DNA of 64,000 nucleotides from Odobenus rosmarus divergens (Eukaryota > Chordata > Mammalia > Carnivora > Odobenidae), in NCBI RefSeq assembly GCF_000321225.1, contig NW_004450939.1, positions 670,171 to 734,170 of the forward strand. The letters are read 5' to 3'. A model generated the notes under the pieces. The model was not told where the DNA came from and did not search any database. It saw only the letters and a program-made list of their open reading frames with translations. Every line of letters begins with the position of its first letter. The stretch's first letter is position 1. This document shows, in pieces, positions 22,286 through 33,888 of this stretch. The translations under genes and the position numbers were made by a program.

Positions 22286-23289
22286 CTTCAAGGGCTCAAC
22301 TAAATTATTTTTGACCTAGCTGAAATTGATTCATCTTTAAAGGACAGACTTTTTGAGCAGGTTGACAGAAGAACTGAGACAGTTGCCTGAGAACTGCCTG
22401 GAGAACTGGTCTGGTCTCATACTCCCTTGGAGTAGGCAGAGCTCTTAAACCCTTCCATGGCTATAAGAAGCCAGGAAGCAATTGCCCCTAATAGAGGTGC
22501 AAACAAATGGCTTTGAGCTGTTGAATAGGGGAGATCCCTGCTGTCTGGGAGTGGCAGGTGAGGGCCTTCAAGTGAACGTGGGAGGAAAGAGCGTTCTAGA
22601 CAGTACCAGCTTGAGTAAAGGTTTGGATTGTAGGCAAAGGTGAAAGTAATATCAATGCTTTGTGGGAAGAGGGGAAGGGAGTATTTAGGAAATAAGGTTA
22701 GAACAAGCGGTGAAGGAATATGAGTTCTAGGATAAATATTGGGAGTTGTCATCTCTCTGCGTGGCGAGCCCTCGCATAATCTGTGTTTCTAGACAATGAC
22801 ATGAGGCTGCCTCCCCCCACACTCTGTCACCTTCCCCACTGATTCAGAAGGTGAGAGAAACCAGATAAGGAAGTTGTTGAAATAGACCTGATGAAAGATA
22901 ATAAGCCCTGAGCTAGGCTGGGGGAAATGCTGATGAGCGAAAAGTTGATACCTAGATGGAGGGAACAAGATACAAGGAAAAGCATAATTCTGAAATTTTT
23001 TTTTTGGTCCCATTTCTAAGGAAACAGACTTTTTTTTTTAACCTCCCAGTTTAAAGTGGTCATGCACACTTTCCCCTAATGGTTTTATTTCCGTCATTTT
23101 CTTTTTTGCTAAAAACACTCTTTTCTCTTAAAATAAATGTTGGCAACAACAACAAAAACATCTTTGAAGTTCCTCCTAAAACTAAATAGAGTAGGAAAGT
23201 AAAGATTCAGGGCCTTCTAATAGAAGTTTCCCATCATCTCAGGTGCTGGGCTTCCAGATCAGGAACCATGCTGTTATCCTTAGAGTTTT
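22286..23289. other. Intron, partly old dispersed repeat
   Basis: Positions 22530-22990 (GAGCGTTCTAGACAGTACCA, TGAGTAAAGGTTTGGATTGT) resemble the same ancient repeat called at 8700-9430. The rest is unique with T-runs near 23000 and 23030. Confidence 0.35.
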
Positions 23290-23301
23290 CAGTTTAATTC
23301 T

Positions 23302-23492
23302 TTTTTTTTTTCTTTTTAAAGATTTTATTTGAGAGAGGGTGTGCACCAGCTGGGCGGGGAGGGGCAGAGGGAGAAGGAGAAGCAGACTCCCCACCTAATA
23401 GGGAGCCCAGTGTGGGGCTTGATCCCAGGACCCCGAGATCACAACCCAAGCTGCAGGCAGATGCTTAACCGACTAAGCCACCCAGGCGCCCC
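23302..23492 (-). mobile_element. CAN-SINE (SINEC), antisense
   Basis: T-run, AAAGATTTTATTTGAGAGAG, GAGAAGCAGACTCCCCACC and TAAGCCACCCAGGCGCCC. The 12-bp target duplication CAGTTTAATTCT / CAGTTTAGTTCT at 23290-23301 and 23493-23504 has one mismatch. Confidence 0.94.
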
Positions 23493-23835
23493 CAGTTTAG
23501 TTCTGATGCCAGGTACATCAGAGATAATTCCACAGAAGAGTATGTTTGGAGTAAGAGATCAGATGATGGGAGTGAAAAAAAGGATGTACAAAAATCTCGG
23601 CCTCTAAAGATTGATGTGTAAAGATTTAATAGTTTTGCCTATATTTGGCAATTCCTTCCTTCATCCAAAAGGAGTTGTCTGTTCTATGCATCAAAATCTA
23701 GGAAATATTGATGAATTGAATGAAACAGTCTGTCACATATTTTGAATACTGTAATAAATTCCTCTGTGGCGGAGAATATGTGTATTGTAGGTGGACTTGT
23801 TAAGATCAAAACATCTGTTAATGGAATTTATCACA

Positions 23836-24031
23836 ATTTTTTTTTTAAAGATTTATTTATTTGAGAGGGAGAGAAAGCACGAGAGGGAGGGGCAGTGGGA
23901 GAGAGAATCTAAAGCCTACTCCACACTAAGCTTGGAGCCTGACACAGAGCTTGATCTCACAACCCTGAGATCAGACCCTGAGCGGAAACCAAGAGTCAGG
24001 TGCTCAGCTGACTGCACCACCCTGGCGCCTG
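23836..24031 (-). mobile_element. CAN-SINE (SINEC), antisense, diverged
   Basis: T-run, AAAGATTTATTTATTTGAGA, a purine-rich middle, then CTGACTGCACCACCCTGGCG. Perfect 13-bp target duplication GGAATTTATCACA at 23823-23835 and 24032-24044, although the body is diverged. Confidence 0.93.
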
Positions 24032-24107
24032 GGAATTTATCACAGTTCTTAATAACTCTGTTACTTCTTTAAGAAAACAATGATTGTTTTCTTTCTTTAA
24101 CACAGAC

Positions 24108-24358
24108 CAGTGGTTCTTAACCAAGTTTGAGCAAGCAAGTTGCTGAACCAGGTTGGGAGTTTGCACCTACCTCTCCATCCTGGGACATTTGGCAAGGTCT
24201 AGAGATGTGTATGGTTGTCACAACGAGAGCAGGGGAGCTACTCTCATCTGTGGGCAGAAACTGAGGATGCTGCTGAGCCTCCTGCGATGTGCACGACAGC
24301 TGCCACAGCAAAGCTCTCCAGCCCGCAGTGGCAGGGGTGTCAAGATGGAGAAACCAGA
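24108..24358 (+). mobile_element. MER5A-like hAT (Charlie) DNA transposon relic
   Basis: CAGTGGTTCTTAACCAAGTT, GGGACATTTGGCAAGGTCTA, TGTATGGTTGTCACAACGAG, GATGCTGCTGAGCCTCCTGC and GATGTGCACGACAGCTGCCA, then GAGAAACC. The order and both ends fit MER5A well. Confidence 0.8.
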
Positions 24359-25194
24359 AATTAGTATTATTATTATTGGTCATCAGTTTTATGCTGCATT
24401 ATCAAAAATTCTCACTTTTTATATAGAGGCTGCCAGACGGACATCGTCTAGAAAACCAGTGCCAGAGTTAATCTCTAAAACATAACAAACCGTTGCCCAG
24501 GCTTTAAAAAAAAAAAAAAAAAAAACCCACTTACACAGTTTGTGAATAGACATGACTTTCTGCACACAGTGCATGAGACCAACGGCAACCATGGGTGTCA
24601 TGGCAGAAAAATTCAGGGGGCAGCAAAGGAGCAACCCCTTGAGTTGCAAAGCTTTGTTTATCCTCCAGGACTACACTAGCTCTTGCCTTCTTCCTTTATA
24701 TTAACAAAGGGTATATGTGTAAATGCCTAGATTCTAGAAGAATTAAAACAACATTGTAAAACCTGGTCTCCCTGCTTTGGATTGCATTATATACACCCAC
24801 AGAACATATGGTTCTTAAAATGCTGCTGAAATTAAGAATTTAACAAGGTGAGGCTGTGTGGGGTCAAGATCTGGGGGCCCTCCTCCCAGACCCCCTAAAT
24901 GGAAGTGTATCACCATTTTTTCTTTTATATGTCCTCCCTTCCCAACATTTTAACAAAAGCATTTTTTTTAAAGTTCGGGCAACACAGAGGGAGTTCAAAT
25001 CTAGAAAGGAGACCTGGAAGCAGACCTGCTGGTCTGTGGAGATTTTCAGATATTGACTGAGAAACTGAATACCTACGAGACGCTGGGCGATGGGGCAGAG
25101 AATGGAGAGAGAACGCTGGAAAGAAGGGAGTCTTACCTCTTGTGGCACTTACGGCCCACCACAGTGAGCTCTCGGGCCAGCGCATCTCGTATTT
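24359..25194. other. Unique intron with a 20-base A-run
   Basis: There is an A-run near 24505-24524 followed by CCCACTTACAC, and a (TTA)n-like microsatellite near 24363-24378. A T-run at 24961 sits near diverged text. Opposing frames at 24856-25200 look like chance. Confidence 0.4.
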
Positions 25195-25330
25195 AATCAT
25201 AGAAACTGTCCCTTTCTAGATGAGGAGACCAAGGCTGTGGGATCTTAGCCAGGGTCCTGCAGGCAATAGATGAAGTCGAGATTTAAACCCAAAGCCATCT
25301 AACTGTGAAGCCTGAGCACTCAGGCTGCAT
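25195..25330 (-). mobile_element. MIR fragment, antisense
   Basis: TCTAGATGAGGAGACCAAGG, then CAGGGTCCTGCAGGCAATAG and GAGATTTAAACCCAAAGCCA, fit the reverse-complement MIR core. Confidence 0.55.
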
Positions 25331-26434
25331 CCTGCCACAGCAGCTGGACCACAAAGTTCTTATGAACCTTCTGGGTTTGGATTGTGTCTTGTCAGCAGTG
25401 AGCTCACTCCCATGATACTACATTTGTGTTTTAGAGATAACTCTTTGGCAGCAAGTGGGGGTGGCCTTTTGTGACTCGCAAATTGCATAAGGAAGGTGGA
25501 AATAGCAAATAATACATTGCATTGTTCTTTGGGACTGCTCTGAAGTCTCTCAGGGCAGGCTGGGTGAATCATGAAGAGGATATAATCTCAGTATGAGAAA
25601 CCATTTTGATTGAGGCCGTAATTGTTCTTTTGGTGTTTTTTATCTTTCCTTTACATTGAACAAAGCTGCTTGTCAGCCATAAGACCTACGTACTGTTCTT
25701 CTATCTACCTAGTCTCATTCTTCTGCTTGTCTAGCAGGAAAAGCTCACAAATCCAAGGGCTTTTTGTTCTCCCTCTCTCCCTTTGGAGCACCATGTGGAA
25801 GGGTCTGTGTGTTACTAAGGTATAAACTGGTGAGGGAAAGAGCAGTCCTTTTATTTGAGCAAAACCCCACATCTGGATTAGGAGGGCAGACCACTGGAAA
25901 CTTAAAGAATAAAGACATTTAAACTGAACCACCGAATTCCTGGCATATATAACTTCACTTCACCTTAGTCCTGCTCTCCTCCTGAATTCACACACATACG
26001 CATGTTACATAGTGAGCGAGCAGGGTTTTTTTTGTGAAATGATAGAGGGCAAGTCAGATGATGCATTTTACCTGTTGCTGGAACTATTAAGAAATTATCT
26101 TCTCTTTGATACCATGTTCCCAGTGAGTTTCATCATCCCCGCTGAGCATGTTCCTGTGGCTGAACGATACCCACTATTGCTACTGGTGTCCAGTCATCCC
26201 TAGACGACTGTCTTCATGCTTGACCAGCCAGACAGTGCCACACTTTGGCTCAGCAGTAACACTAGACCTTGAACAACATGGGCTCCAAGATGATGAGGTA
26301 GCAGGAACCACCCTTGAATCAGCTCCGTGATTCCTGGCAGACTCAAGTTTATCGCCTCCTTCCTTACGGCAAACGACGACAAGTGGAATCGGGAACAAAA
26401 TGAGGGAGGGTTCCCACTTTCACTCGTTTGTGGC
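25331..26434. other. Unique intron, nothing recognised
   Basis: Mixed composition with no repeat family recognised. Short overlapping frames (25622-25932, 26148-26472) show no coding signature. Confidence 0.45.
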
Positions 26435-26736
26435 TGTCTTAGTCTTATTGGGCTGCTATAAGAAAATACCACACACTGTGTGACTTACAGACAACAGAAA
26501 TTTATTTCTCACAGTTCTGGAGGCTGAGAAGTCCCAGATCTTTGTGCCGTCGTGGTGGAAGGGACAAGGGAGCTCTGTGGGGTCTCTTAGAAGAGCACAA
26601 ATGACATTCATGAGGGCCCCACCCTCACGACCTAAGCACCTCCCAGAGGCCCTGCTTTCTAATACCATCACATTGGGCTTTAGGATTTTGATGTATGAAT
26701 TGGGCAGGGGCAGGGAGACACATTCAGTTCCTACCA
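26435..26736 (-). mobile_element. MaLR-type (MLT1-like) solo LTR, antisense
   Basis: It starts TGTCTTAGTCTTATTGGGCT and runs through ACAGAAATTTATTTCTCACA, GTGGAAGGGACAAGGGAGCT and AATACCATCACATTGGGC to CATTCAGTTCCTACCA, so it has TG...CA ends. The flanking 5-mers GTGGC (26430-26434) and GCGGC (26737-26741) differ by one CpG-type transition, as expected for a 5-bp target duplication. No internal retroviral sequence is present. Confidence 0.7.
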
Positions 26737-26799
26737 GCGGCCTGACAACTTGAACTTGCCCCCCAACTAGAATGCATACTATACCAAAATGACAGTGTA

Positions 26800-26975
26800 G
26801 AGAGGTGGTTCATTGACCTGGCTCAACTGCTTAGAGGCTTTGTGATCTTTTGTCTTTTAATGATGCCTCAATTTCATCATTTATAAAATAGGGATAATAA
26901 TACCTATTTCATTTAAGTACCATGAGGCTGAAATGAGCATGTATGTCACTAACAAGTTTAGAAGAGCATCTGGCC
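26800..26975 (+). mobile_element. MIR fragment, sense
   Basis: CAATTTCATCATTTATAAAA, TAGGGATAATAATACCTATT and CATGAGGCTGAAATGAGCAT, then AGAAGAGCATCTGGCC, match the MIR 3' half in order. Confidence 0.7.
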
Positions 26976-28129
26976 TATGCTGAGTGTTGTCTCTCCGTAA
27001 GTAGTCCCCGCTGCTGTTGCTGTTACTTTGTAGTTGATATACACAGAAAAGGAAACAAGATGCCAGATTTTGGAAAGGAAGGGGAACATACCTTACAAAG
27101 AAAATATCTCCCTAGAAAATCCAAGTAAATAACTGAACCAAAGATTATCATAAATATCAGAATTTAGTGGTCAAGTATAAGATTAGGTTATAAAAATCCA
27201 TAATGTTTCTAATAATCTAGAAATAACCAAGTGGAGAATGTAATTTTTGCAAAGTAGTGCGGAGAGCATCCAGAACACATGGTTTCCATTGTACAAGATC
27301 TTTGCTTGATCTAAATGAAGATGGTTAAGACTTGAAATGTCAACACATCCCTTATTCAGTAAGACAGTGATTCTTTGCCGGCATGTGAAAACATGTGAAA
27401 TGTTATGTATAGATTCGTTTTAATATTTAAATGTCCCTCCTACTTTTACATGAAGGATCTTATTTATAGATTTCCTCCAAATACCTGTTTCGAGAGAGCC
27501 TGATTATTTTCTACCATACTTTTATTCAGCAGTTTGTCTGAACATGGTGAGATACAATGAGACAGTTTCTTAAGATCATTTTCCAGATTTTTTTTTTTTT
27601 CAAATTCCTTTAAGTACACATAGACCCCTGTTAGAAGTTAAGGTTCCTGGCAGTCCGTGGATAGGCTACACAGTGGTGGCAGTTCTTACTCTGGGATAGC
27701 CCCGTTTGGTCATTTTCTGAACAAAGTACATGTAAATTGGATTGAAGAGCCAGGCATGTACCATTATCTTTTTAAAAAAATCTATTCAATGTTGGAATCA
27801 ATTCCAAATCACTGGATCTAACCGTTGTCTTGAATGAAATGATTTCCAGTTTGACTGCCTATAAGAATAGGCAGGGTTTTAGTATGATGATGCTGTACCT
27901 ACATGAGACCTAATTCAAGGAAAAGACTACTCCACTTGGCAGCTTTTGAATGGATTGGGTTTCTCAAGTGATTCCTGACTCAGTTTAACTGGTCTGAACA
28001 AGTAAGATTAGGGAGGTTCCCCAAGCTCAGACAAACCTGTGAAAAAACCCATATAGTTTAGGATTTGCAATCCCACCAGCCTTAAGAATTGATCTTTCAA
28101 GTATGCAGACTCTTGGGTGGCTGTGTGGA
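26976..28129. other. Unique AT-rich intron, nothing recognised
   Basis: There is a T-run at 27588-27600 and no SINE, L1 or coding feature. Confidence 0.5.
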
Positions 28130-28270
28130 GTGCAATGGGTTTTAGAGTTGGAGTCAGAAGTTATAGATTCTAGTGCTTGCCTCTGCAATTCACATTACTA
28201 TTTCTGTAACTTCAAAAGGTATCTTTATCCTTAGGTCCCAAATTTTAAAGAGTGATAGTAACATTTATGA
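28130..28270 (+). mobile_element. MIR fragment, sense, weak
   Basis: TTTTAGAGTTGGAGTCAGAA, TTCTAGTGCTTGCCTCTGCA and TTTATCCTTAGGTCCC are consistent with an eroded MIR. Confidence 0.45.
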
Positions 28271-28439
28271 TATTAAATATATATAGAAGCTTTGCAAACT
28301 ATTATGAACTATCCTTTTGCAAAGCATTACTTTTAGTAGATGGAGATTTTCCCAGTTTTTCATATACTTAGCACCTTCTTTAGGAAAAGTGGTGTCTTTT
28401 GTGCTTAGAATAGATGTTACCTGATCTTAAAGTCATTCT

Positions 28440-28610
28440 AAATGCCCTTACCTCAAATGCCATTGTTGGAAGGGCTTTTCCTTGTTGTAAGTCTCATAGC
28501 ACTTTATTGAAACCATTTCTGGGACTTCAGGACATAAAATGCCTTTAACATGTATCTGCTACTTTATTATAAGCTCTTGGGTGCATGAACAAGTATTAGA
28601 TTGCTACATG
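28440..28610 (+). mobile_element. L2 3' fragment, sense, weak
   Basis: GGGCTTTTCCTTGTTGTAAG, TCATAGCACTTTATTGAAAC and TTATAAGCTCTTGGGTGCAT follow the L2 3' order loosely. Confidence 0.4.
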
Positions 28611-29984
28611 TCTTATTTACCATCTTATTTATTATTTAGGCTCATATTTTACAAACATTTTTATTTTTAGAATCATTCAGGCATTTTCCTTTCGTCTTTC
28701 ATCCTTTACTTTTCTGTCTTCCCTTATCATCATGATACACAATTTATATATAGAGAGAGAGGTACTGCTTAAAACTAATGCTTGTTTTGCTTGAATGTAA
28801 GAAAGGGTCTAGCATAAGGTATGATTATCAGTTTGGCTTAAGCTGGAGGTGGAACATTATCATAAGGGCGTAGGCAAACAAGGAAAATACCACTGGCAGG
28901 GGAGGTGGAGAGTTACACCATTGATCCAAGAACATACACATTTATATTTAGAAAACCAAGCTGCAAATTAAAGGAAGCACTCTAATTATCGTACGGAGCA
29001 AGGAGTGGAGAGGTACGTAATAACTGAACACATTGTACGAAATTGGCCAACTGCCTAGAAAAGAAATTGATGACCACGTGACCTCGCTTTACCTTCTAAC
29101 ATCTACTTAAATGTTTCTCACGTCTTTTAAGACCACGTTTGAAACATTTGCTGGGAAATACGTAGTGTGAACGCTGGGTTCATACTCTTCAGCTGAAGCT
29201 GAAGCAGTTCACAAATGAGAACTCAGGTTGGTCTTATCTCTGTTATCGATGAAAGCGGCGGACATCCCTTTCGGTGTATTGGCAAAAGGAAAACTGAGCA
29301 CATTCTTCATCAGTCAGTCGTGAACACTATGTGTTCATAGTTTATCAGGGTGAATCCTAGTGGTTTCATTTTAGGGTTCATTTTCTAGAAATTCTCATCT
29401 GCAGGTTTATAAGGCCTTGAAGACTGGTTTAGGAAAGTAATTATAAGAGACTTGCCATAAATGGACACCACTGACAGCAACTCTGATCCACTTTAAAGCA
29501 GATGATGGAAAATGACCAGGTTCCTCTATGTGTGAAGGTTGAAAAATAGGACAGCACGTCGTGACCAACCTTAGTGATCTGGAAATCCCGGAGCCTGTTT
29601 TATGATCGCTGTTCATGTTGGCGTCATCTTCTGGAGGTCTTATTGTCAGGTGGTTTACTTGTAGAGGTATATACCCTGAAGACCTGAAAATTCATGTTTT
29701 CACAGTTTCTTGTCAGAGTCTTCTTGGGAAAATGGCAGGAAGAGAAAAATATAGGTCTTTTTTCTTTTTTTTTTATAATTTGACCAAACCAGAAGATGAT
29801 ATCAAGCAGTTGTTACTCAAGGAGAGAAAGCTTACTTTATGTTTTACACCATTTCCCACTTTGTCTGTGAGTGAAGGTAGGTGAGGGACATGAGCACCTA
29901 TATGTTCTGTTCTACTCCCTGCACAACTCAGCCAGGGAGAACAGGAAGTGACGTGTCCAGCAGGAAGTGTCCCCTTCGGCTCAT

Positions 29985-30003
29985 CGCCCCCCCGCCCCCC
30001 CCC
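29985..30003 (+). repeat. C-run (G-run on the minus strand)
   Basis: GCCCCCCCGCCCCCCCCC followed by A-runs. The minus strand has enough clustered G for a quadruplex, although only two separate runs are visible. Confidence 0.7.
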
Positions 30004-30483
30004 AAAAACACGTTGCTTTGGGCTTTGAGTTTCACCCAGTCTGTCTCCTGTATCCCCAGGGTGCCATCGACTTTATTTATACCTATGTCTGTTCCATGGC
30101 AGTAGAAAGAAATCCCTGCTCCCCACAAATGGAACCTAGTTTTTACCTAAGTAGATAAAATTTCCTTTATTAAAACATGTCCAGAAGGAGTTGTGTTTTG
30201 ACATTATAAATAAGAAACAGTATTTTCCAAGTTGGTAACAGCAGTTTTGCGTGTCTCCTCCAGCTAGGCTGTTTGACTGTTTCGTTTTTCATTCTCTAAT
30301 TAAAAATAAAAATTCAGGTTATTTATCTACTCTTACGGAGATCTGCGATTAGTGCTTTTAAATCTTTCTGCTGTATACAGACTAGGGGGAGTGGTTAATG
30401 CAGAAAGCTTTATCAGACACGGTCCTTCTGGTAAGTGCTAGGAGAGCTTCTAGGGGAGGGAAACTGGCATAACAACAGTGAGT

Positions 30484-30523
30484 GTAGGAGTTCGAGGGAG
30501 AGCGTAGGAGTTCGAGGGAGAGC
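30484..30523 (+). repeat. 20-bp tandem duplication (two copies)
   Basis: GTAGGAGTTCGAGGGAGAGC occurs at 30484-30503 and 30504-30523 with no mismatch. Confidence 0.92.
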
Positions 30524-32249
30524 GGAGAGAACTATAACCAGAATGAAGCTGCTTTGAGGCTGGGGCTAAAAAAACCCCCGGCACTCAGCTTTCTCCAGGA
30601 ACGACCCTTGTCCTGCTTTCTTCTCTGGAAGTCCTTGGGGGTTACCTTTATTATGTTACAATTCTGACCTCTTGCCCCATTTCCTGGTGGAGGGAACCCA
30701 CGCCAAATTCAGTGGCTGTTCAGCTGACGCGGCCAGTTTAACCAGTATTCCCAGCTTTGTTGACATTGCAACACCACAGTAAAGAGCTTTGTGTGGTGTT
30801 CTTTTTTGTCATGGTGAGACAGACAGGTGTGGAGGCTTCACAGGGTGGAACTTGCCCCTCTCTGATGACTCACTGGGTGTCACTCTTTGGGTGTATATGA
30901 TCAGTACCCTCTTGCTAAGAGGCTGTTTGCCCACAGAGGTATAGTTCCTAGGGCTCTACTCCTCAGATGGTATCTTTAAACCGTTGGAAACATTCCAAGT
31001 GGGTAATGGCTCTCTATCTCCAAAGAATCAATAGAATTGGGTGTGTCCGTTTCCTATGTTTCTCAGAAGTAAGAAACATTTGTTTTGTCAAAGGGTACAG
31101 TGCGTCACATAGAGGTCTTGGGTTTTGGTTTAGAAGAGAGAGAGACTATACTTCCTTTTTGTGTGTATTTTTGTGATTCTTATAACTTAAAAGAGTGGTT
31201 TAAGTGTGAAGAAATAATTTGCTTTATTAGTATCTAATGATCTTATCAACAATAAATGTTCTTTGTGTCTGCATTATTGTGTGCTTATCTGTGTATGTAT
31301 GTATTTTTATAGATATTTTACATACACATATATACACACACATAGAATCACATAGAGGAATGTATGAAAGGATGGCCACCAAGACGTCAGCGTTGACCAT
31401 CTCTAGGTGGTGAGATAGCAACTGATGTAAAAAAAACAAACCAACCCAAATCCTGCTTTTAACCCTATTTCTCTATCAAACATCCCTCCACCCCTCACCT
31501 CTCATTTACCTCATAACTTGCTCTGACTTTTGTTCTGACAATTTTACTGAAATGCTTTTACTAAGATCCTCAGTGCATCCTACTTTCTACCACATTCAAG
31601 ACAAGAGTTTGATTTGCTCCTTGGAATTCTCCAGGCCACCAGGACATCACCACCCGCTCGCAGCTCCTCTCCGTGCTCACTCTCAGTGCCACCCACACCA
31701 GGTCTTGGTGTCGCCCAGAGTGCCATCCCCGGCCCACTCTTCTCCCTCCCTGACATTTGTCCTTAGGAGCATCTTGGTCAACTTGCCCTTCAACCTGCTC
31801 TTCTTCCTGTATCCTGTTTGGTGGCATCACCACCCAAGCCAGGAATTTGGTAGTCTGCCCACGACTTCATCCCCCACATCCTGTGATTAAAAGTCTACTG
31901 ATTCTATCGACTCTGCATATCAAATGTGTCCTTTTTAAAAGAAACCGTATTCCCGCTGCCCTAATTCAAACTCTCTTCCTTTTTCATTTACGGTAGCCTT
32001 TGAACTGCATCCAGTTTTGTTCCCCCCAAATTTACTACCCACACAATAGCCAGAAAGGTCCATGGTATTTAAAACACACAAGGTGTGTGTTTAATTAATC
32101 AGGAAGAAATTAAGTAAGAAGTCTTTATTTTGAATGATACCTGACCCAACCTCCATCCCCCTTTTTTTTTTAGTTTTCAGCTGAAAGTTTTGTTTATTAA
32201 TAACCATACACTTTACCATTCTCTCATTTTAAAAGACTATGTGGGCTTC

Positions 32250-32400
32250 AACTATATATAAATTTTTAAGTATATATTTATTATATATATTATGTTAAAT
32301 ATATATTATTAAGCTTAACATATGTTATATATTAAGGTAAATATATATTAAATATATATATTATATATATTAAGACTATATATATATATATATATATAGC
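32250..32400. repeat. AT-rich palindromic microsatellite block
   Basis: It consists of runs of TATA and ATAT interrupted by TTAAGCTTAACATATG-like palindromes and ends in an uninterrupted (TA)n at about 32377-32397. A smaller ATATATAT block follows at 32570-32584. Confidence 0.85.
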
Positions 32401-33091
32401 CTGCAACAAGTAACATTGTCAACAAAGTATCTTTCTCTTTGTTAGTGCTGAAAGTAGAAAGAAAGAGTTTCAGATCTGTAAGCTTTAAAAAACTCTCTCC
32501 AAGGCCAATTTCTAACTATCTTTTCTCTAAAATATAAAAAATATTTTAAAAATCTCTCTATATAAAGTATACATATATATATATGCTTAACATATGCATA
32601 CTCCAAGTAATTTGGGTCCAAATTCATGATGTGAAAGCCATTCTACATCTTGTAAAGAAGCATATGGGCCCTGAAATGTGAATATACTTCGGGAATTAGT
32701 TATGCCTTTCACTCACTCATTCTCAGGAGGTCTGATAACTTGCAGCTTTGCTGGAATATAGTCATCCTTAAAGCTTGTTTGTTGGAAGGGCAAGACAATA
32801 AAATATTATTCGGATGCCTGTTCTTCACGGAGAACAGTAGTGTAGGTGTACCATTCAGATCAAATGCAGACTATTTGTCCACCTTCTGTGAGGACAGTTA
32901 CTACATTTTACATTGAAGCCCCAAGCCAATTTTTCTTGGTTAGCTGTATTTAAATGAAAGTGCTGAGCAATGCCTTTTGTTTGTTTAGTTTCACTGTTAT
33001 TTATTATTGCCAGGGAACTATGATGCTCAGATTCCTGATCAAAATGCAGAGCCTATTTTTGAAAAGCCACATTCGTATTGTGTGTGCATAT

Positions 33092-33183
33092 GTGGGAGAG
33101 AGGGAGGGAAGGGCAAGGAAAGGGAGCGAGAAGGGGAGGAAGAGGGGAGTGTGTGAAAGAACGAGAAAGAGTGGCAGGGAATG
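33092..33183 (+). repeat. Purine-rich (GA) tract
   Basis: About 90 bases are almost all purine on the + strand (GGGAGAGAGGGAGGGAAGGG and similar). This is a low-complexity homopurine tract able to adopt triplex structures. Confidence 0.8.
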
Positions 33184-33590
33184 AGCTAGGAAAGTAACTA
33201 GGGCTGGGTTGGGAAGGGTCTTTATGCATCCACTTCCGTTCGTTAAAATGAATAATCACTCTGGACTTAGCATCAGGGTCTATAGAGACTTTATGGCCTT
33301 AATATAAAAAAGATAGAGTTCCTGCGATCTAGAGGTTATCAGTGAGGCAGTGGGAACAATGACTCAGAGTGTAAAAGGAGAATGGTGTTTTTACTAATAG
33401 AAGAAATACTGAAGCCTCTCTTTCAGTTCTACTATGGAGGTTGTTTGCCTGACAGTCCATGAAAATTACTTGGCCAGCTATGACGCACTGCCAACAGATA
33501 CAAAGATCCATAGGTTCACAGGAGTTTGGTCAAGTTTTCAAATAGTAAATAGCTCCGTTTTGATCAGTGGTCCTCATTGGCTGCAGACAT

Positions 33591-33817
33591 TTGTTTTTTT
33601 GTTTTTTTGTTTTTTTAAAGATGTTATTTATTTATTTTAGAGAGAGAGAGCAAGAGCAGGACCAGGATAAGGGGCAGAGGGGCAGGGGGAGAATCCCAAG
33701 CCGACTCTGCACCGAGCACAGAGCGTGATGTGGAGCTCAGTCCCACAACCCCGAGACCATGACCTGAGCTGAAATCAAGAGTCAGACACCTAACTGACTG
33801 AGCCACCTAGACACCCC
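33591..33817 (-). mobile_element. CAN-SINE (SINEC), antisense, older variant
   Basis: T-run tail, AAAGATGTTATTTATTTATT, then AACTGACTGAGCCACCTAGA and CACCCC. The target duplication GGCTGCAGACAT flanks it at 33579-33590 and 33818-33829. A third copy of the duplication follows the neighbouring L1 at 34429-34440. Confidence 0.93.
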
Positions 33818-33829
33818 GGCTGCAGACAT

Positions 33830-33888
33830 ACATGTATTTATTTATTTATTTTCAGTCTTATCTCAGAAATGATTTTCTGTTTTCTTTG
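33830..33888 (-). mobile_element. Apparent 3' transduction carried by the antisense L1
   Basis: Read on the minus strand, the L1 poly(A) is followed by about 38 bp of non-L1 sequence beginning GCAAAGAAAACAGAAAATCA, then an A-rich AATAAATAAATAAATACAT tail, then the target duplication. This is the layout of an L1 transcript that read through its own poly(A) signal. The source locus is unknown. Confidence 0.55.

Larger units (their letters stand above)
28611..33578. other. Long intron stretch without SINEs; simple-sequence features only
   Basis: It holds a C-run at 29985-30003, a 20-bp tandem duplication at 30484-30523, a TG/CA-rich segment near 31280-31345, an AT palindromic block at 32250-32400 and a purine tract at 33092-33183. 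Positions 31570-31890 are GC-richer and may be an eroded L2, which would explain the 112-codon frame there. I see no gene. Confidence 0.45.
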
